This document shows, piece after piece, positions 1-8,463 of a DNA stretch of 64,000 nt. This DNA is from JAYRSJ01 sp041920215 (GTDB lineage: Bacteria; Pseudomonadota; Gammaproteobacteria; Burkholderiales; Burkholderiaceae_C). The stretch lies in assembly GCA_041920215.1 (NCBI GenBank), contig JAYRSJ010000023.1, forward strand, positions 1-64,000. Direction: 5' to 3'. Below the pieces are notes generated by a model, which was given only the letters and a program-made list of their open reading frames with translations, was not told the origin of the DNA and searched no databases. Positions within the stretch are counted from its first letter, which is position 1, and the number at the start of each line of letters is the position of its first letter. A program made the translations under genes and the position numbers.

Positions 1-2212
1 GCCAGGGCGGGGGCGCCGCCGCCGCCGGCCTGGCCAGGCGGTAGCGCGCGGCCAGGGCCGGCGCCGGAGGGGCGGGCGCCGGGCCCGGCCGGGCGCGCGG
101 GCGCTGGAACACCAGCTCGGCCTGCAGATCGATGCGCGCCTTGCGCACCAAGTTCTCCAGATCGCCAAAGGCGTAGCGCGGGTCGGCGCCGCAATCGGCC
201 AGCACGATCACCGCGGCGCGCTCGGCCAGCAGCGCATAGGCACCGGTGTTCTCGAAGTGGCCGCCGTCGGTGAGGAACCAGTCGGGCCTGTCGGTGCCGC
301 GGAAGATGCCGAAGGTCTCGCGCAGCAAGCCCACCGACTTGGCCCAGCGCGGTGAGGTCTGGCGGGCGTCGTTGCTGCGCAGCGCCTTGTCCCACCAGTA
401 GCCCAGGCGCAGGCCGGCAAATGTGGCCAGCGCGCTGATGCCGCCGCGCGAGAGGCTGCCCAGGCCCGGCGCCACCGCCGCGCCCGAGATCGCGGTCCAG
501 GCGCCCAGGCTCAGGCCGCCCGGCCCGGCGCAGGGCTGCCAGCCCTGCTGCGAGACCTGCATATGGCCGCCCGAGGCCAACGCCAGGCCCAGGCCGCGGC
601 GGTCCTGGTTGAACAGGCCGCCGCGCGGGTCGCGGGTCTGGTTGATGCAGACATTGATCAGGTGCACCGGGCCGCCCTGCCGCTGGGGCAGGTACTGGTC
701 CAGCGGCACATCGTCGTCGGCCTGCAGATCGCCCACCGCCACCAGCACCGGCGAGTCCGGCATCGCGGTGGGCAGGCGGCCCAGCGCACCGAGCGGATGG
801 CGGCGGCCGAAGCGCCGGCCATTGGCCGCGCCCAGATAGCTGCGCATCAACCGCGCCTTGTAGAAGGCGTGCAGCGAGGAGAGGTTCAGGAACTCCAGAT
901 TGCGGCCGGTGAACCACAGATAGGCCAGCACCGGCAGGCCCAGCGCCGCCAGCACCAGCAAGGCATTGGCGACGCTGGGGCCCTGGCGCCGGAAGGCCGC
1001 GCCCAGGCCGGCGCTGTAGACCAGCGACACCCACCAGGCGCACAGCGCGAACGTCAGCGCATAGCCCAGCAGGCGGCCCAGCAGCAGCAGCGCGCGGGTC
1101 GAGCCGCGGCCCGGCAGCAGCGTCGCGGCCGCCGGCAGCAGCGCGCGGGCCAGGGCCGCGCTCAGGGCCAGCGCCAGGCCGGCGCCGGCGGTCGAATCCA
1201 GCTCGTAGGCGAGGAACCAGGCGGCCCGGTCCACCAGGCCCAGCAGCGCGATCACGCCGGCCGTGCGCAGGCAGTTGGCCAGCCATTTGGTCAGGCGGCT
1301 GCGCGCGGCGTCGGCGCGCAGCGCCAGCGGCTGCGCAATGTCGGTTTCGCGCAGCACCTTGGCTGCCAGCGGCACGCCCAGCAGCCACACCAGCAGCAGC
1401 AGGGCAGCCAGCACCCACAGCCCGCGGCGCAGCGTATCGCCCACCTCGGACTGCAGCAGATCCAGCCCCTGGTAGCCGGGCCAGAGCGCGAACAGCAGCA
1501 GCCAGCCCGGCAGCCATAGCGGCAGGATGCGGCGCGGCTCGCAGCGTCCGGTGTGCACCAGCCAGGGCACGCACCAGTAGGCCACCGCCACACAGGCGCC
1601 GGCCAGCACCAGCAGCGGCAGGCTCAGCGCCAGCACCGGCAGCCAGCCCGGCAGATGGCGGGCGGCCGGAAACAGCGTCTCGGGCCAGCGCCAGGCCAGT
1701 GCGTCCAGCAGCGCCCAGGCGCCGAGGTCCAGGCTCGCCAGCGCCACGCCCAGCAGCATGGCCATCAGGCCCAGCTCGAAATGCACGCCGATCAGGTTGC
1801 GCAGGAACAGCGCCACCGCAAAGCTGCGGTCCTTGGCGCCGCGCGGTATCAGGTAGCGGCCGTTGGCGCGCAGCCACCAGGCAAACCAGCGGGTACCGGC
1901 ATCGGCCATCGCGTCGGCCACCGCGCACGCCTCGCCGGGGCTGCGGGCCCGGCTGAACAGCCGGCCCAGCATCGCGCCCACATAGCCGCCGCCCGAGACG
2001 GTGGACAGCAGATCGAAGCGCAGCAGCAGCCGGTGCCGGGCCAGCGCGCACAGCAGGCCGAAGCAGAAGGTGGCGCTGCGTATGCCACCGCCCGACAGCG
2101 CCAGGCCCCAGGCTGCGCTGCCGTCGGCCGGCAGCTCGGCGGGCTGCTCATGCGCTGGCAAGGTCCGCAGCGCCTGGCGGCGTCGCATCAGCTCGTGCTC
2201 GATGGCATTCAT
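1..2212 (-). CDS. Patatin-like phospholipase with internal membrane segments (3' end outside window)
   Basis: The frame reads without a stop from an ATG preceded by GGGAG to the window edge, giving 737 codons, so the C-terminus is missing. Near residue 40 is the oxyanion-hole motif SGGGIRS, followed by STVSGGGY, the expected nucleophile elbow. A DGG motif (LTDGGHFENTG) near residue 660 would supply the catalytic Asp. These are the patatin Ser-Asp dyad elements. Unlike small patatins, about 400 residues between the halves are rich in Leu/Ala/Trp and look like several membrane helices. This suggests an inner-membrane lipid acyl hydrolase; the substrate is unknown. It lies 88 bp downstream of the acyltransferase gene on the same strand, so both may act on membrane or storage lipids (inference). 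Confidence 0.8.
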   Translation of the reverse strand, partial: MNAIEHELMRRRQALRTLPAHEQPAELPADGSAAWGLALSGGGIRSATFCFGLLCALARHRLLLRFDLLSTVSGGGYVGAMLGRLFSRARSPGEACAVADAMADAGTRWFAWWLRANGRYLIPRGAKDRSFAVALFLRNLIGVHFELGLMAMLLGVALASLDLGAWALLDALAWRWPETLFPAARHLPGWLPVLALSLPLLVLAGACVAVAYWCVPWLVHTGRCEPRRILPLWLPGWLLLFALWPGYQGLDLLQSEVGDTLRRGLWVLAALLLLVWLLGVPLAAKVLRETDIAQPLALRADAARSRLTKWLANCLRTAGVIALLGLVDRAAWFLAYELDSTAGAGLALALSAALARALLPAAATLLPGRGSTRALLLLGRLLGYALTFALCAWWVSLVYSAGLGAAFRRQGPSVANALLVLAALGLPVLAYLWFTGRNLEFLNLSSLHAFYKARLMRSYLGAANGRRFGRRHPLGALGRLPTAMPDSPVLVAVGDLQADDDVPLDQYLPQRQGGPVHLINVCINQTRDPRGGLFNQDRRGLGLALASGGHMQVSQQGWQPCAGPGGLSLGAWTAISGAAVAPGLGSLSRGGISALATFAGLRLGYWWDKALRSNDARQTSPRWAKSVGLLRETFGIFRGTDRPDWFLTDGGHFENTGAYALLAERAAVIVLADCGADPRYAFGDLENLVRKARIDLQAELVFQRPRARPGPAPAPPAPALAARYRLARPAAAAPPPW

Positions 2213-2300
2213 GGGCCGGCTCCCGCAGCGATGGATGCGGGCCAGTGTCTGGCGCGCCGCCGGCAGCGGCAATCACCAGTTTGACCTCCGGCGCCGCCGC

Positions 2301-3767
2301 CTAGCGGGCGGCGGCGGGGATCGCGCGCAGCTCGTCCAAGGCCAGGCGCACAAAGCCGGCCAGCTGCGCGATGTCGGGCACCGCCTCGCCGCAGGCGACC
2401 AGGCCGAAGTCCAGCGCATCGCCATAGCTCTGCACCGTGATATTGAGCGCCAGGCCGTGCACGCAGATCGAGGCCGGGTAGCTGCTGAGCATGCGGGCGC
2501 CGGCCAGATAGAGGGCCTGTGGCGGGCCGGGCACATTGGAGATCACCAGATTGGCCAGCACCGGCAGCGTCTCGGCCGCATGCAGCGCGCCATAGGCGCG
2601 CGCCAGAGCTGCCATCAGCCAGGGCAGGCCCAGCGAGGGAAAGTCCAGCGGCATCAAGGCCTTCAGCGTGCCCAGCGAGGTCTTCATCGCCCGGCTGCCG
2701 GCCAGCTGGGCCGCCAGCCGCTGCGCCGGTGCGGCGATATGGCTGGGCAGCAGCACCGTGCTCAGCGTCGCCTGGGTGTTGGCGCGGCCATCGCCGGCGC
2801 CGCGCAGCGAGACCGGCACCGCGGCCACCAGCGCGCGGCGCGGCAGGGCTTGGTGGGCCAGCAGATAGCGGCGCAATGCGCTGGCGCAGAGAAAGAGCAG
2901 CAGCTCGTTGAGGCTGGCGCCGTGGCGGCGGCGCAGCTGCTGCAGCTCGGCCAGCGGCAGGCTGACGCTGGCAAAGACGCGCCGCGCCGAGATCGTGCGG
3001 TTGAACGGCGTGCGCGGCGCCAGGCGCAGCGGGCTGCGGCCGGCGCCGCTGCGCCGCCGGCCGCGCAGCCGCGCCAGCAGGCCGGCGCCGGTATCGCCGG
3101 CCAGGTCCGCCGCCAGCCGCCCCAGCAGTGTCAGGCTGGCCGGCAGCGCACGAGCGCCGTTCAGCAAGACCTGACCCTCGTGCAGCAGTGCAGCGCGCCA
3201 CAGCGACGCGGCCGGTGTCCTGGCCGGCGCCGGCCGCGTCTGCCGCGCTGGCACCGGCACCGGCCCGCCCGGCGCCGCCTCCAGCAGCACCTGGGCCAGC
3301 GCCACTGCGGCCTGACCGTCCACCGCTGCATGGTGCAGCTGGGTGTAGACCGCGACCCGCCGGGCGCCATCGTCGGGCGCTGGCGCCAGGTCCTCGAACA
3401 CATGGAAGCGCCACAGCGGCCGGCGCCGGTCCAGGCGCTGGCCGTGCAGCCGCCCCACCGCCGCCTCCAGCGCCGCGATGCCGCTGCCGGGCGGCAGCCG
3501 CTGGGCCCGCACATGGACGCGCAGATCGGGCCGCGCCTCCACCCAGGCCGGGTTCAGCAGATCGCCCGCCACCGGGGCCAGGCGGCGGCGCAGCACCGGC
3601 AGCTGGGGCAGGCGGGCCGCCAGATGCGCGCGCAAGGTCTGCAGATAGCGGCCCTGGAAGCCGGCCGGCAGCTCCAGGATGTGCAGCGCGCCCACATGCA
3701 TGGGCATCGCGGCGGTCTCCAGATGCACAAAGCTGGCGTCCAGCGCGGCCAATGCGGTGTGGGCCAT
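2301..3767 (-). CDS. WS/DGAT/MGAT-type O-acyltransferase
   Basis: A 488-residue protein of normal length for bacterial wax ester synthase/diacylglycerol acyltransferases, which move acyl groups from acyl-CoA to fatty alcohols or diacylglycerol. The N-terminus carries the family's LDASFVHLET stretch, and the catalytic HHxxxDG motif is present as HHAAVDG near residue 140. The ATG is preceded by AGGAG at 8 nt, which decides the start although the frame stays open far upstream. It is probably membrane-associated and involved in neutral-lipid storage. The partial patatin gene follows on the same strand. Substrate preference cannot be read from sequence. Confidence 0.88.
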   Translation of the reverse strand: MAHTALAALDASFVHLETAAMPMHVGALHILELPAGFQGRYLQTLRAHLAARLPQLPVLRRRLAPVAGDLLNPAWVEARPDLRVHVRAQRLPPGSGIAALEAAVGRLHGQRLDRRRPLWRFHVFEDLAPAPDDGARRVAVYTQLHHAAVDGQAAVALAQVLLEAAPGGPVPVPARQTRPAPARTPAASLWRAALLHEGQVLLNGARALPASLTLLGRLAADLAGDTGAGLLARLRGRRRSGAGRSPLRLAPRTPFNRTISARRVFASVSLPLAELQQLRRRHGASLNELLLFLCASALRRYLLAHQALPRRALVAAVPVSLRGAGDGRANTQATLSTVLLPSHIAAPAQRLAAQLAGSRAMKTSLGTLKALMPLDFPSLGLPWLMAALARAYGALHAAETLPVLANLVISNVPGPPQALYLAGARMLSSYPASICVHGLALNITVQSYGDALDFGLVACGEAVPDIAQLAGFVRLALDELRAIPAAAR

Positions 3768-3929
3768 GGGCGGGTCTCCTATGGCGGCCATGGTAGCCCC
3801 GGCGCGGTGCCGACGGACGGCGCTGCCGCCGGTGCCCAGCGGTAGCGCAGCGCCGCAAGACCTGGCCCCCGCTTGGCTACACTGGCGCTGCGGCCCCGCA
3901 AGCGGGCGCATCAAGCAGAATCGACAGAC

Positions 3930-4754
3930 ATGTTGTTGGGGGCCATCAGCAAGAAGCTCGCGGCGCTGGGCGCCATGTTCGCCTGCCTGGCGGGCAGCGC
4001 CCTGGCCGAGTCGCGCACCGTGCTGATCGCCACCGACGACGCCTACCCGCCCTACAGCTTTGTGCAGCAGGAGCAGGCCGCCGGCCTCTATCTGCAGCTG
4101 ATGCGCCGCGCCGCCGAGGCCCTGCCCGGCTGGCGCCTGGTGTTCAAGCCCCTGCCCTGGTCGCGGGCGCTGTTGCAGGCCGAGCAGGCCGAGGTCGATG
4201 CGGTGCTGCCGCCCTACCGCGGCATGGGCCGCGACTGGATCGCCCTCTATGCGGGCCCGCTGCATCGCGAGGAGGTGGTACTGAGCTGCGGCGCGGCCAC
4301 CGGCCTGGGGGCGGCCAGCCGCTGGCCGCAGGATTTCGGCGGCCGCCGCATCGGCGTGATGCGCGGCTATCTGCTGAGCCAGACCGTGGTCGACGCGGTG
4401 CAGCGTGGCCTGGTCGAGAAACACGAGTTCCGCAACGGCCGTGACGCGCTGGCGGCCCTGGCCAGCGGCCAGATCGACTGCTATGCCAACGACAGGCTCA
4501 GCATCGCGATCGCCCATCAGCAGGCCCTGGGCGACAAGCTGTGGGCCGCGCGCATGCCGGCCCAGCTGCAGCCGCCGCTGCTGCTGTCCAGCCAGCAGGC
4601 CTGGCTGGCGATTTCCAAGCAGGCCCTGGCCAAGCGCCCCGAGCTGACCGATTTCGCCCGCGAGCTGGACGCGCAGCTGGCCCAGCTGCGCGACAGCGGC
4701 GAGCTGCAGCGCCTGGTGGGCCTGGCGGCCGGCACGGCCGAGAAACAGCGCTAG
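3930..4754 (+). CDS. Periplasmic amino-acid-type solute-binding protein (SBP_bac_3)
   Basis: A 274-residue protein starting with a Sec signal peptide (Lys-containing n-region, hydrophobic core, cleavage after GSALA). The mature part opens with ATDDAYPPYSF, typical of family 3 binding proteins, and includes a GGRRIGVMRGY segment and a late YANDRLS hinge region. An upstream TTG would extend it by 19 residues, but the ATG directly ahead of the signal peptide fits better. No permease or ATPase genes adjoin it, so it is an orphan binding protein or a sensor-like paralogue. The ligand is probably a polar amino acid or similar compound (family inference). Confidence 0.82.
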   Translation: MLLGAISKKLAALGAMFACLAGSALAESRTVLIATDDAYPPYSFVQQEQAAGLYLQLMRRAAEALPGWRLVFKPLPWSRALLQAEQAEVDAVLPPYRGMGRDWIALYAGPLHREEVVLSCGAATGLGAASRWPQDFGGRRIGVMRGYLLSQTVVDAVQRGLVEKHEFRNGRDALAALASGQIDCYANDRLSIAIAHQQALGDKLWAARMPAQLQPPLLLSSQQAWLAISKQALAKRPELTDFARELDAQLAQLRDSGELQRLVGLAAGTAEKQR

Positions 4755-4774
4755 CCCGCCTCCAGCGTTGGCGT

Positions 4775-5569
4775 TCAGCCGAGTTTGCGAATCAGCTCGC
4801 CCTTGAACAGCACCGGCCCGGTGGGGCCGCGCTCGCTGGGCACACCGCCCCTGGGCTCCAGGCTGACCGCCAGCAGCGGCACGCCCCGCACCGCGCCCTC
4901 GCTGGCCGCCAGATCGAGCAGCTGCTGGCGGCTCAGCACGCCCAGCGAGCGCGGCGCCGCGCCGGGCGGCAGGGCCCAGAGCTGCAGCGATTTGTCCTCC
5001 GCCTCGGCATAGGCGCCCACCCGCTGCAGCCGCAGCTGCTGGCTGCGGGCGTCGAAGGTCACCAGCAGCGCGGCGCCGGAGCGCTCGTCCTGCAGCACCG
5101 AGACATAGGCCACCTCGGGCGTCGCCAGCAGCTGAGCCTGCAGCGTGCGCAGCTGCTGGTCCAGGGCCAGGCGCTCGTCGCGCTGCTCCAGCAGCAGCAG
5201 CAGGGCCAGTGCGGCGGCCAGCGCACCTGCGGCGCTGGCCCCGCGCCACAGCGCCAGCGCCTGCCACCAGCGCGGTGCCGCGCCGGCTGCGGCCGCCGGC
5301 TGGGCACGGGCGGCCCGCAGCCCCTGCCGCTCGCGGTCGGCGCGCAGCAGCGCGGCGATGCCGGGCCAGAGCGAATCGGGCGGAGCCACCGCGGGCTGCA
5401 GCTCGGTGAAGGCGGTCAGCCTTCCCTGCCACAGCAACGCGGCCGCACGGATCGCCGGCTGCTCGCGCGCCAGGGCCTCGAAGCGGCGTCGCGCCGGACC
5501 GCGCAGGCTGCCCAGCGCATAGGCGGCGGCCAGCCGGTCCAGCAGTTCAGGATGACGGTGCAGCTGCAT
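4775..5569 (-). CDS. Anti-sigma factor, RskA-type
   Basis: A 264-residue protein with a cytoplasmic N-terminal helical zone, one strong transmembrane segment near residues 110-130 (ALAAALALLLLL), and a periplasmic C-terminal domain with the WALPPGAAPRSLGVL stretch seen in RskA-type anti-sigma-K factors. The N-terminus (LLDRLAAAYALGSLRGPARRRFE) resembles the sigma-binding segment of this class. The gene begins 9 bp after the ECF sigma stop codon on the same strand, the usual pairing. It should hold that sigma factor at the membrane until released by a signal, perhaps through regulated proteolysis. Confidence 0.85.
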   Translation of the reverse strand: MQLHRHPELLDRLAAAYALGSLRGPARRRFEALAREQPAIRAAALLWQGRLTAFTELQPAVAPPDSLWPGIAALLRADRERQGLRAARAQPAAAAGAAPRWWQALALWRGASAAGALAAALALLLLLEQRDERLALDQQLRTLQAQLLATPEVAYVSVLQDERSGAALLVTFDARSQQLRLQRVGAYAEAEDKSLQLWALPPGAAPRSLGVLSRQQLLDLAASEGAVRGVPLLAVSLEPRGGVPSERGPTGPVLFKGELIRKLG

Positions 5570-5578
5570 CTCAGGCTT

Positions 5579-6148
5579 TCAGGCGAACTGCGCCATGCAG
5601 TCGCGCATGCGGTCCAGGCCGCGGCGTATCCAGGTCTTGACCGTGCCCAGCGGCAGGCTCAGCTGCTGAGCCAGCTCGCCATGGCTGAGCTCGCGCAGAT
5701 AGGCCAGACCCAACAGCTGGCGCTGCCGGCCCTCCAGACGCTGCAGGCACTGGTGCAGCGCCCAAGCCTGCTGGCTGGCCTGCTGCAGGTCGAGCGGGTC
5801 GGGCGTGTCGGCGGCCAGCTGCTCGTCCAGGGGGTCCTTGCGGTCCTCGCGCCGCGCCTGGCTGCGGCGCAGCAGGTCCAGCGCGCGGCTGCGCACGATC
5901 AGGCCCATCCAGGCCAGCGGCGGGCTCAGGCTGGCGCGGTAGTCGCCGGCCTGCTGCCAGATCTGCAGAAAGGCCTCCTGCAGCGCATCGCCGGCCGCAT
6001 CGCGCTGGCCGGCCAGCACCCTCAGGGCCAGGCCGTGCAGCTTGGCGCCACAGCTGTCGTACAGGGCTTTCAGCGCGGTCTCGTCCTGGCACGCGACGCG
6101 GGCCAGCAGGGCGATCAGTTCCGGGTCGGTGGGGGCGCGGCTGCTCAT
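5579..6148 (-). CDS. ECF RNA polymerase sigma factor, SigK-like
   Basis: A 189-residue group IV sigma factor. Region 2 contains DALQEAFLQIWQQA and the following LAWMGLIVRSRALDLLR; region 4 contains the helix-turn-helix YLRELSHGELAQQLSLPLGTVKTW. An ATG six codons upstream is possible, but neither start has a clear ribosome-binding site. It is transcribed just upstream of the RskA-type anti-sigma gene. It lies 94 bp downstream of the cupredoxin gene on the same strand, so it may be the last-but-one gene of the operon starting with DUF3034. The shared GAATCC-N16-CGTAT motif ahead of that operon is a candidate target, implying positive autoregulation (inference). Confidence 0.9.
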   Translation of the reverse strand: MSSRAPTDPELIALLARVACQDETALKALYDSCGAKLHGLALRVLAGQRDAAGDALQEAFLQIWQQAGDYRASLSPPLAWMGLIVRSRALDLLRRSQARREDRKDPLDEQLAADTPDPLDLQQASQQAWALHQCLQRLEGRQRQLLGLAYLRELSHGELAQQLSLPLGTVKTWIRRGLDRMRDCMAQFA

Positions 6149-6242
6149 GGCCGCATTCTGCGGCAAGACCTGGCCCCGGCACTGCGGACCTGGGCATCCA
6201 CCCTGGCGCGCCCATGTCTTGCGACCCGCCGACGGCCCGGCA

Positions 6243-6887
6243 TCAGAGGCGTCGCCGCCGCGGCACCACCGTGGTCCTGACCGTGGTCACGGTGAGGGGG
6301 ACCACGCTGAGCTCACTGGGGGGCAACTCCAGCAGCTGGTCGCCGTGCCAGACGCGCAGCTGGGCCTGGCCCTCGGGTACGTTCTGCAGCAGCAGCTGAC
6401 CGGCGGCATCGGTCTTGCCGGCCCAGGGCGTCTCGCTGACGTAGATGAAGCCGCGCATCGAACCGTGCAGATGGCAGCCCAGCTGCAGCGGTCCGGTCTG
6501 CCTGAGCTGCAGCTCGGCGCTGGCGGGCTCTTGCTCGGGCTTGCGTCCGGGCAGGCGCAGCTCGAAGCCGCTGTCGGCCCCGGCCGAGAGGCCGGCCAGG
6601 CCGGCGGGCATGCCGCGCACATGGTGTTCCCAGCCATCCAGATTGCTGAAGCGCAGCCGCGAACCCGGCGGCACGACGGTGAGCGCGGGCTGGAACTGCA
6701 TCTTGTGCTGGGCGATGATGGCCTGCACCGGCGGTGCCGGCCGCACGCCGGCGACCTCGATCAGCACCACCGCATCCGCCAGCGGCCGTCCCTCGCGATC
6801 CAGCACCGTCACCTGCACGGTGGCGGCCTGCAGGGCCAGCGCTGTCAGGCCGCCCAGCAGGGCCAGTATGAGCTTGAGAAAGTACAT
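6243..6887 (-). CDS. Exported cupredoxin-like (plastocyanin-type) protein
   Basis: A 214-residue protein with a short N-terminal signal peptide ending near LQAA. The motif GCHLHGSM (Cys, two His, Met closely spaced), together with an upstream WEHHVRG, fits a type 1 copper site of the plastocyanin kind. An N-terminal carboxypeptidase-regulatory-like stretch (VTVLDREGRPLADAVV) precedes it. Similar proteins are often annotated as methylamine utilisation proteins, but no amine dehydrogenase is nearby. It starts 10 bp after the globin gene, so the two are co-transcribed. A periplasmic electron carrier or copper protein is likely. Confidence 0.72.
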   Translation of the reverse strand: MYFLKLILALLGGLTALALQAATVQVTVLDREGRPLADAVVLIEVAGVRPAPPVQAIIAQHKMQFQPALTVVPPGSRLRFSNLDGWEHHVRGMPAGLAGLSAGADSGFELRLPGRKPEQEPASAELQLRQTGPLQLGCHLHGSMRGFIYVSETPWAGKTDAAGQLLLQNVPEGQAQLRVWHGDQLLELPPSELSVVPLTVTTVRTTVVPRRRRL

Positions 6888-6897
6888 GGCGGCCTCA

Positions 6898-7371
6898 TCA
6901 GCGCTCGGTGATCACATCGCGGTGCAGCGGCGCCAGCAGGGCCAGCAGCTGGTTCTGGCGGCCGAAGGCCAGGCCGCGGGCGTCCATGCTCTGCTGCAGC
7001 AGCTCGACCAGGGCATTGAAATCGGCCTTGCTGATCGTCAGGCCCTGATGGGCCTCGGCCATCGTTGGACCCTCGTAGCGACAGGGGCCGCCAGCCAGCT
7101 GGCAGACCTGGGCCGTCAGCTGCCCGGCCAGGTGCTCGGGCTTGCTGTCTCTGAAATGCCCGGCCAGGCGGGCGTCGCGCCGCAGCCGCGCGACCAGATC
7201 GTCCATCAGCAGGCGTATGCCACCCTGCTCGCCCAGGGCTTGGTAGAGCCCGGCGGCGGGTGCCACCGGATAGGCGCTGGCCGGCGTGATCTGGGCCTGG
7301 ACTCCGGGGCTGAGCGACCACAGCAGGGTGGCGGCAGCCAGCAGGCGCGGGAGGGGCTTGTTCATCATCAT
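6898..7371 (-). CDS. Exported group 1 truncated haemoglobin
   Basis: A 157-residue protein with a signal peptide (LLAAATLLWSLSPGVQA) ahead of a globin domain. The segment LYQALGEQGGIRLLMDDLVARL matches the start of group 1 truncated globins, and EAHQGLTISKADFNALVE supplies the proximal His and downstream helix. Most truncated globins are cytoplasmic, so an exported one is notable. It sits between the DUF3034 gene (24 bp gap) and the cupredoxin gene (10 bp gap), which suggests a periplasmic oxygen, nitric oxide or redox function controlled by the nearby ECF sigma factor (inference). Confidence 0.82.
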   Translation of the reverse strand: MMMNKPLPRLLAAATLLWSLSPGVQAQITPASAYPVAPAAGLYQALGEQGGIRLLMDDLVARLRRDARLAGHFRDSKPEHLAGQLTAQVCQLAGGPCRYEGPTMAEAHQGLTISKADFNALVELLQQSMDARGLAFGRQNQLLALLAPLHRDVITER

Positions 7372-7395
7372 GGCGGAATCCTCTTGGGTTCGGGT

Positions 7396-8331
7396 TCAGA
7401 AGGCGAGCTGGGCCGATAGATAGGCGCCGCGCTGGCGGCGCTGTTCGGTGGTCGCCGGCACGATGCGTCCCAGATCCACCCAAGCCAGCGTCAGCGACAG
7501 CTGCTTGGAGGGGGCCCAGGCGACGAAGATGTCCCGCCAGTCGTCGGCGCGCAGCCCGTCGCCCAGCCCAGCGGCGGCGCCGGCGGCCTGCAGCCGGTTG
7601 GGCATGCGCCGGTATTCGGCGCCCAGCGCCAGCTTGCTGCTGAGCAGCCAGGCCACGGCGATCTCCGGCTGCAGTTGGTGGCGACGCTGCGGGCCGCCCA
7701 GCGTGGCGCCATGGCCCAGCAGTCCCCCCTGGTTGGCCTGGGTCGCGCGCAGCGTGGCGTTGATCAGCAGGCCCTGGGCCAGCAGCAGCTTGGTGGCGCT
7801 GACATAGGCTTCGCTGCCGCTGCGCCTGGCACCCAGCGCTGCCAGCGTGCCGTCCAGACCGCTGCGCTGCAAGCGCTTGTGCAGCAGGCCCACCGCGATC
7901 TGCGGCATCCAGCGGTCGCTGTCCAGTACCGCGTCGCCGGCCAGGCGCAGCTTGGCGCCGACGATGTCCTGCCTGAGACGCAGGCCCGGCAGGCCCAGCG
8001 CGCGGCCGGTGATGCCGGTATCCAAGTCTTGGTGGGCCAGCGACAGCTCCAGCCGCTCGTCCCATCCCAGGGTGACGCCGTAGGCGCTCAGGCCGTAGTC
8101 CTGGGTGCGGGCTCGGCTCAGATGGACACTGCCCCCCCATTGGCCCTCGCTGGCGGGGCCGCCTATTACCGCCCAGGGACTCAGCCCGCCGCCGGCTGCG
8201 CCGTCCACCGTGCTGACGCCGCCGGTCAGCGCCAGTTTGCCGGTCTCGGCATGGACGGCCAGCGGCGCCAGCGCAACCAGCAGCAGGCCGCCCAGCAGCA
8301 GGCGGGCCTTGGTTCTTGTGCTCTCGTTCAT
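7396..8331 (-). CDS. DUF3034 family exported protein
   Basis: A 311-residue protein with a signal peptide ending at AVHA followed by ETGKLALTGGVSTVDGAAGGGLSPWAVIG, the recognisable start of DUF3034 proteins. The rest is rich in alternating hydrophobic/polar stretches ending in a C-terminal aromatic (SAQLAF), as in outer-membrane beta-barrels. Function is unknown; an outer-membrane location is inferred. The ATG has GAGG upstream. It is the first gene of the run DUF3034, globin, cupredoxin, sigma, anti-sigma, and lies about 30 bp downstream of the -10-like element of the shared ECF-type promoter. Confidence 0.78.
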   Translation of the reverse strand: MNESTRTKARLLLGGLLLVALAPLAVHAETGKLALTGGVSTVDGAAGGGLSPWAVIGGPASEGQWGGSVHLSRARTQDYGLSAYGVTLGWDERLELSLAHQDLDTGITGRALGLPGLRLRQDIVGAKLRLAGDAVLDSDRWMPQIAVGLLHKRLQRSGLDGTLAALGARRSGSEAYVSATKLLLAQGLLINATLRATQANQGGLLGHGATLGGPQRRHQLQPEIAVAWLLSSKLALGAEYRRMPNRLQAAGAAAGLGDGLRADDWRDIFVAWAPSKQLSLTLAWVDLGRIVPATTEQRRQRGAYLSAQLAF

Positions 8332-8369
8332 CGATTCACCTCATCGCTTGGCTGTGTAGGGATGCCGTG

Positions 8370-8397
8370 AATACGCAGCCGGACCGCAGCTGGATTC
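8370..8397 (-). promoter_or_regulatory. ECF-type promoter for the DUF3034 operon
   Basis: On the minus strand GAATCC and CGTATT are separated by 16 nt, and the spacer ends in CCGGCTG. The same arrangement occurs facing the opposite way for the DUF3455 gene, with an identical GGCTGCGTAT block. The leader to the DUF3034 ATG would be about 30 nt. Spacing and paired occurrence fit recognition by one ECF sigma factor, most simply the one encoded at 5579-6148. No binding data. Confidence 0.55.
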
Positions 8398-8434
8398 AGC
8401 GGCCTGCCAAAGCCCCTGCGGCTCTTGTGGGCTT

Positions 8435-8461
8435 GAATCCGGCCGGGCCAGGGCTGCGTAT
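8435..8461 (+). promoter_or_regulatory. ECF-type promoter for the DUF3455 gene
   Basis: GAATCC and CGTAT lie 16 nt apart, the mirror image of the element driving the divergent DUF3034 operon; GGCTGCGTAT is common to both. Transcription would begin near 8468, at the base of a strong hairpin. Two sites with identical spacing in one 210-bp gap are unlikely by chance. Confidence 0.55.
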
Positions 8462-8463
8462 CA

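Noticed and set aside
563..2284. Long Gln/Arg/Ala-rich plus-strand frames (318 and 243 codons) over the patatin gene
   Set aside because: Antisense shadows of a clear patatin frame, with composition typical of the opposite strand of GC-rich genes and no motifs.
2301..5432. A 1043-codon open frame on the minus strand continuing upstream of the acyltransferase
   Set aside because: Only the part from 3767 matches a protein family. The upstream part is antisense to the binding-protein gene and the anti-sigma region; the frame stays open because of GC bias.
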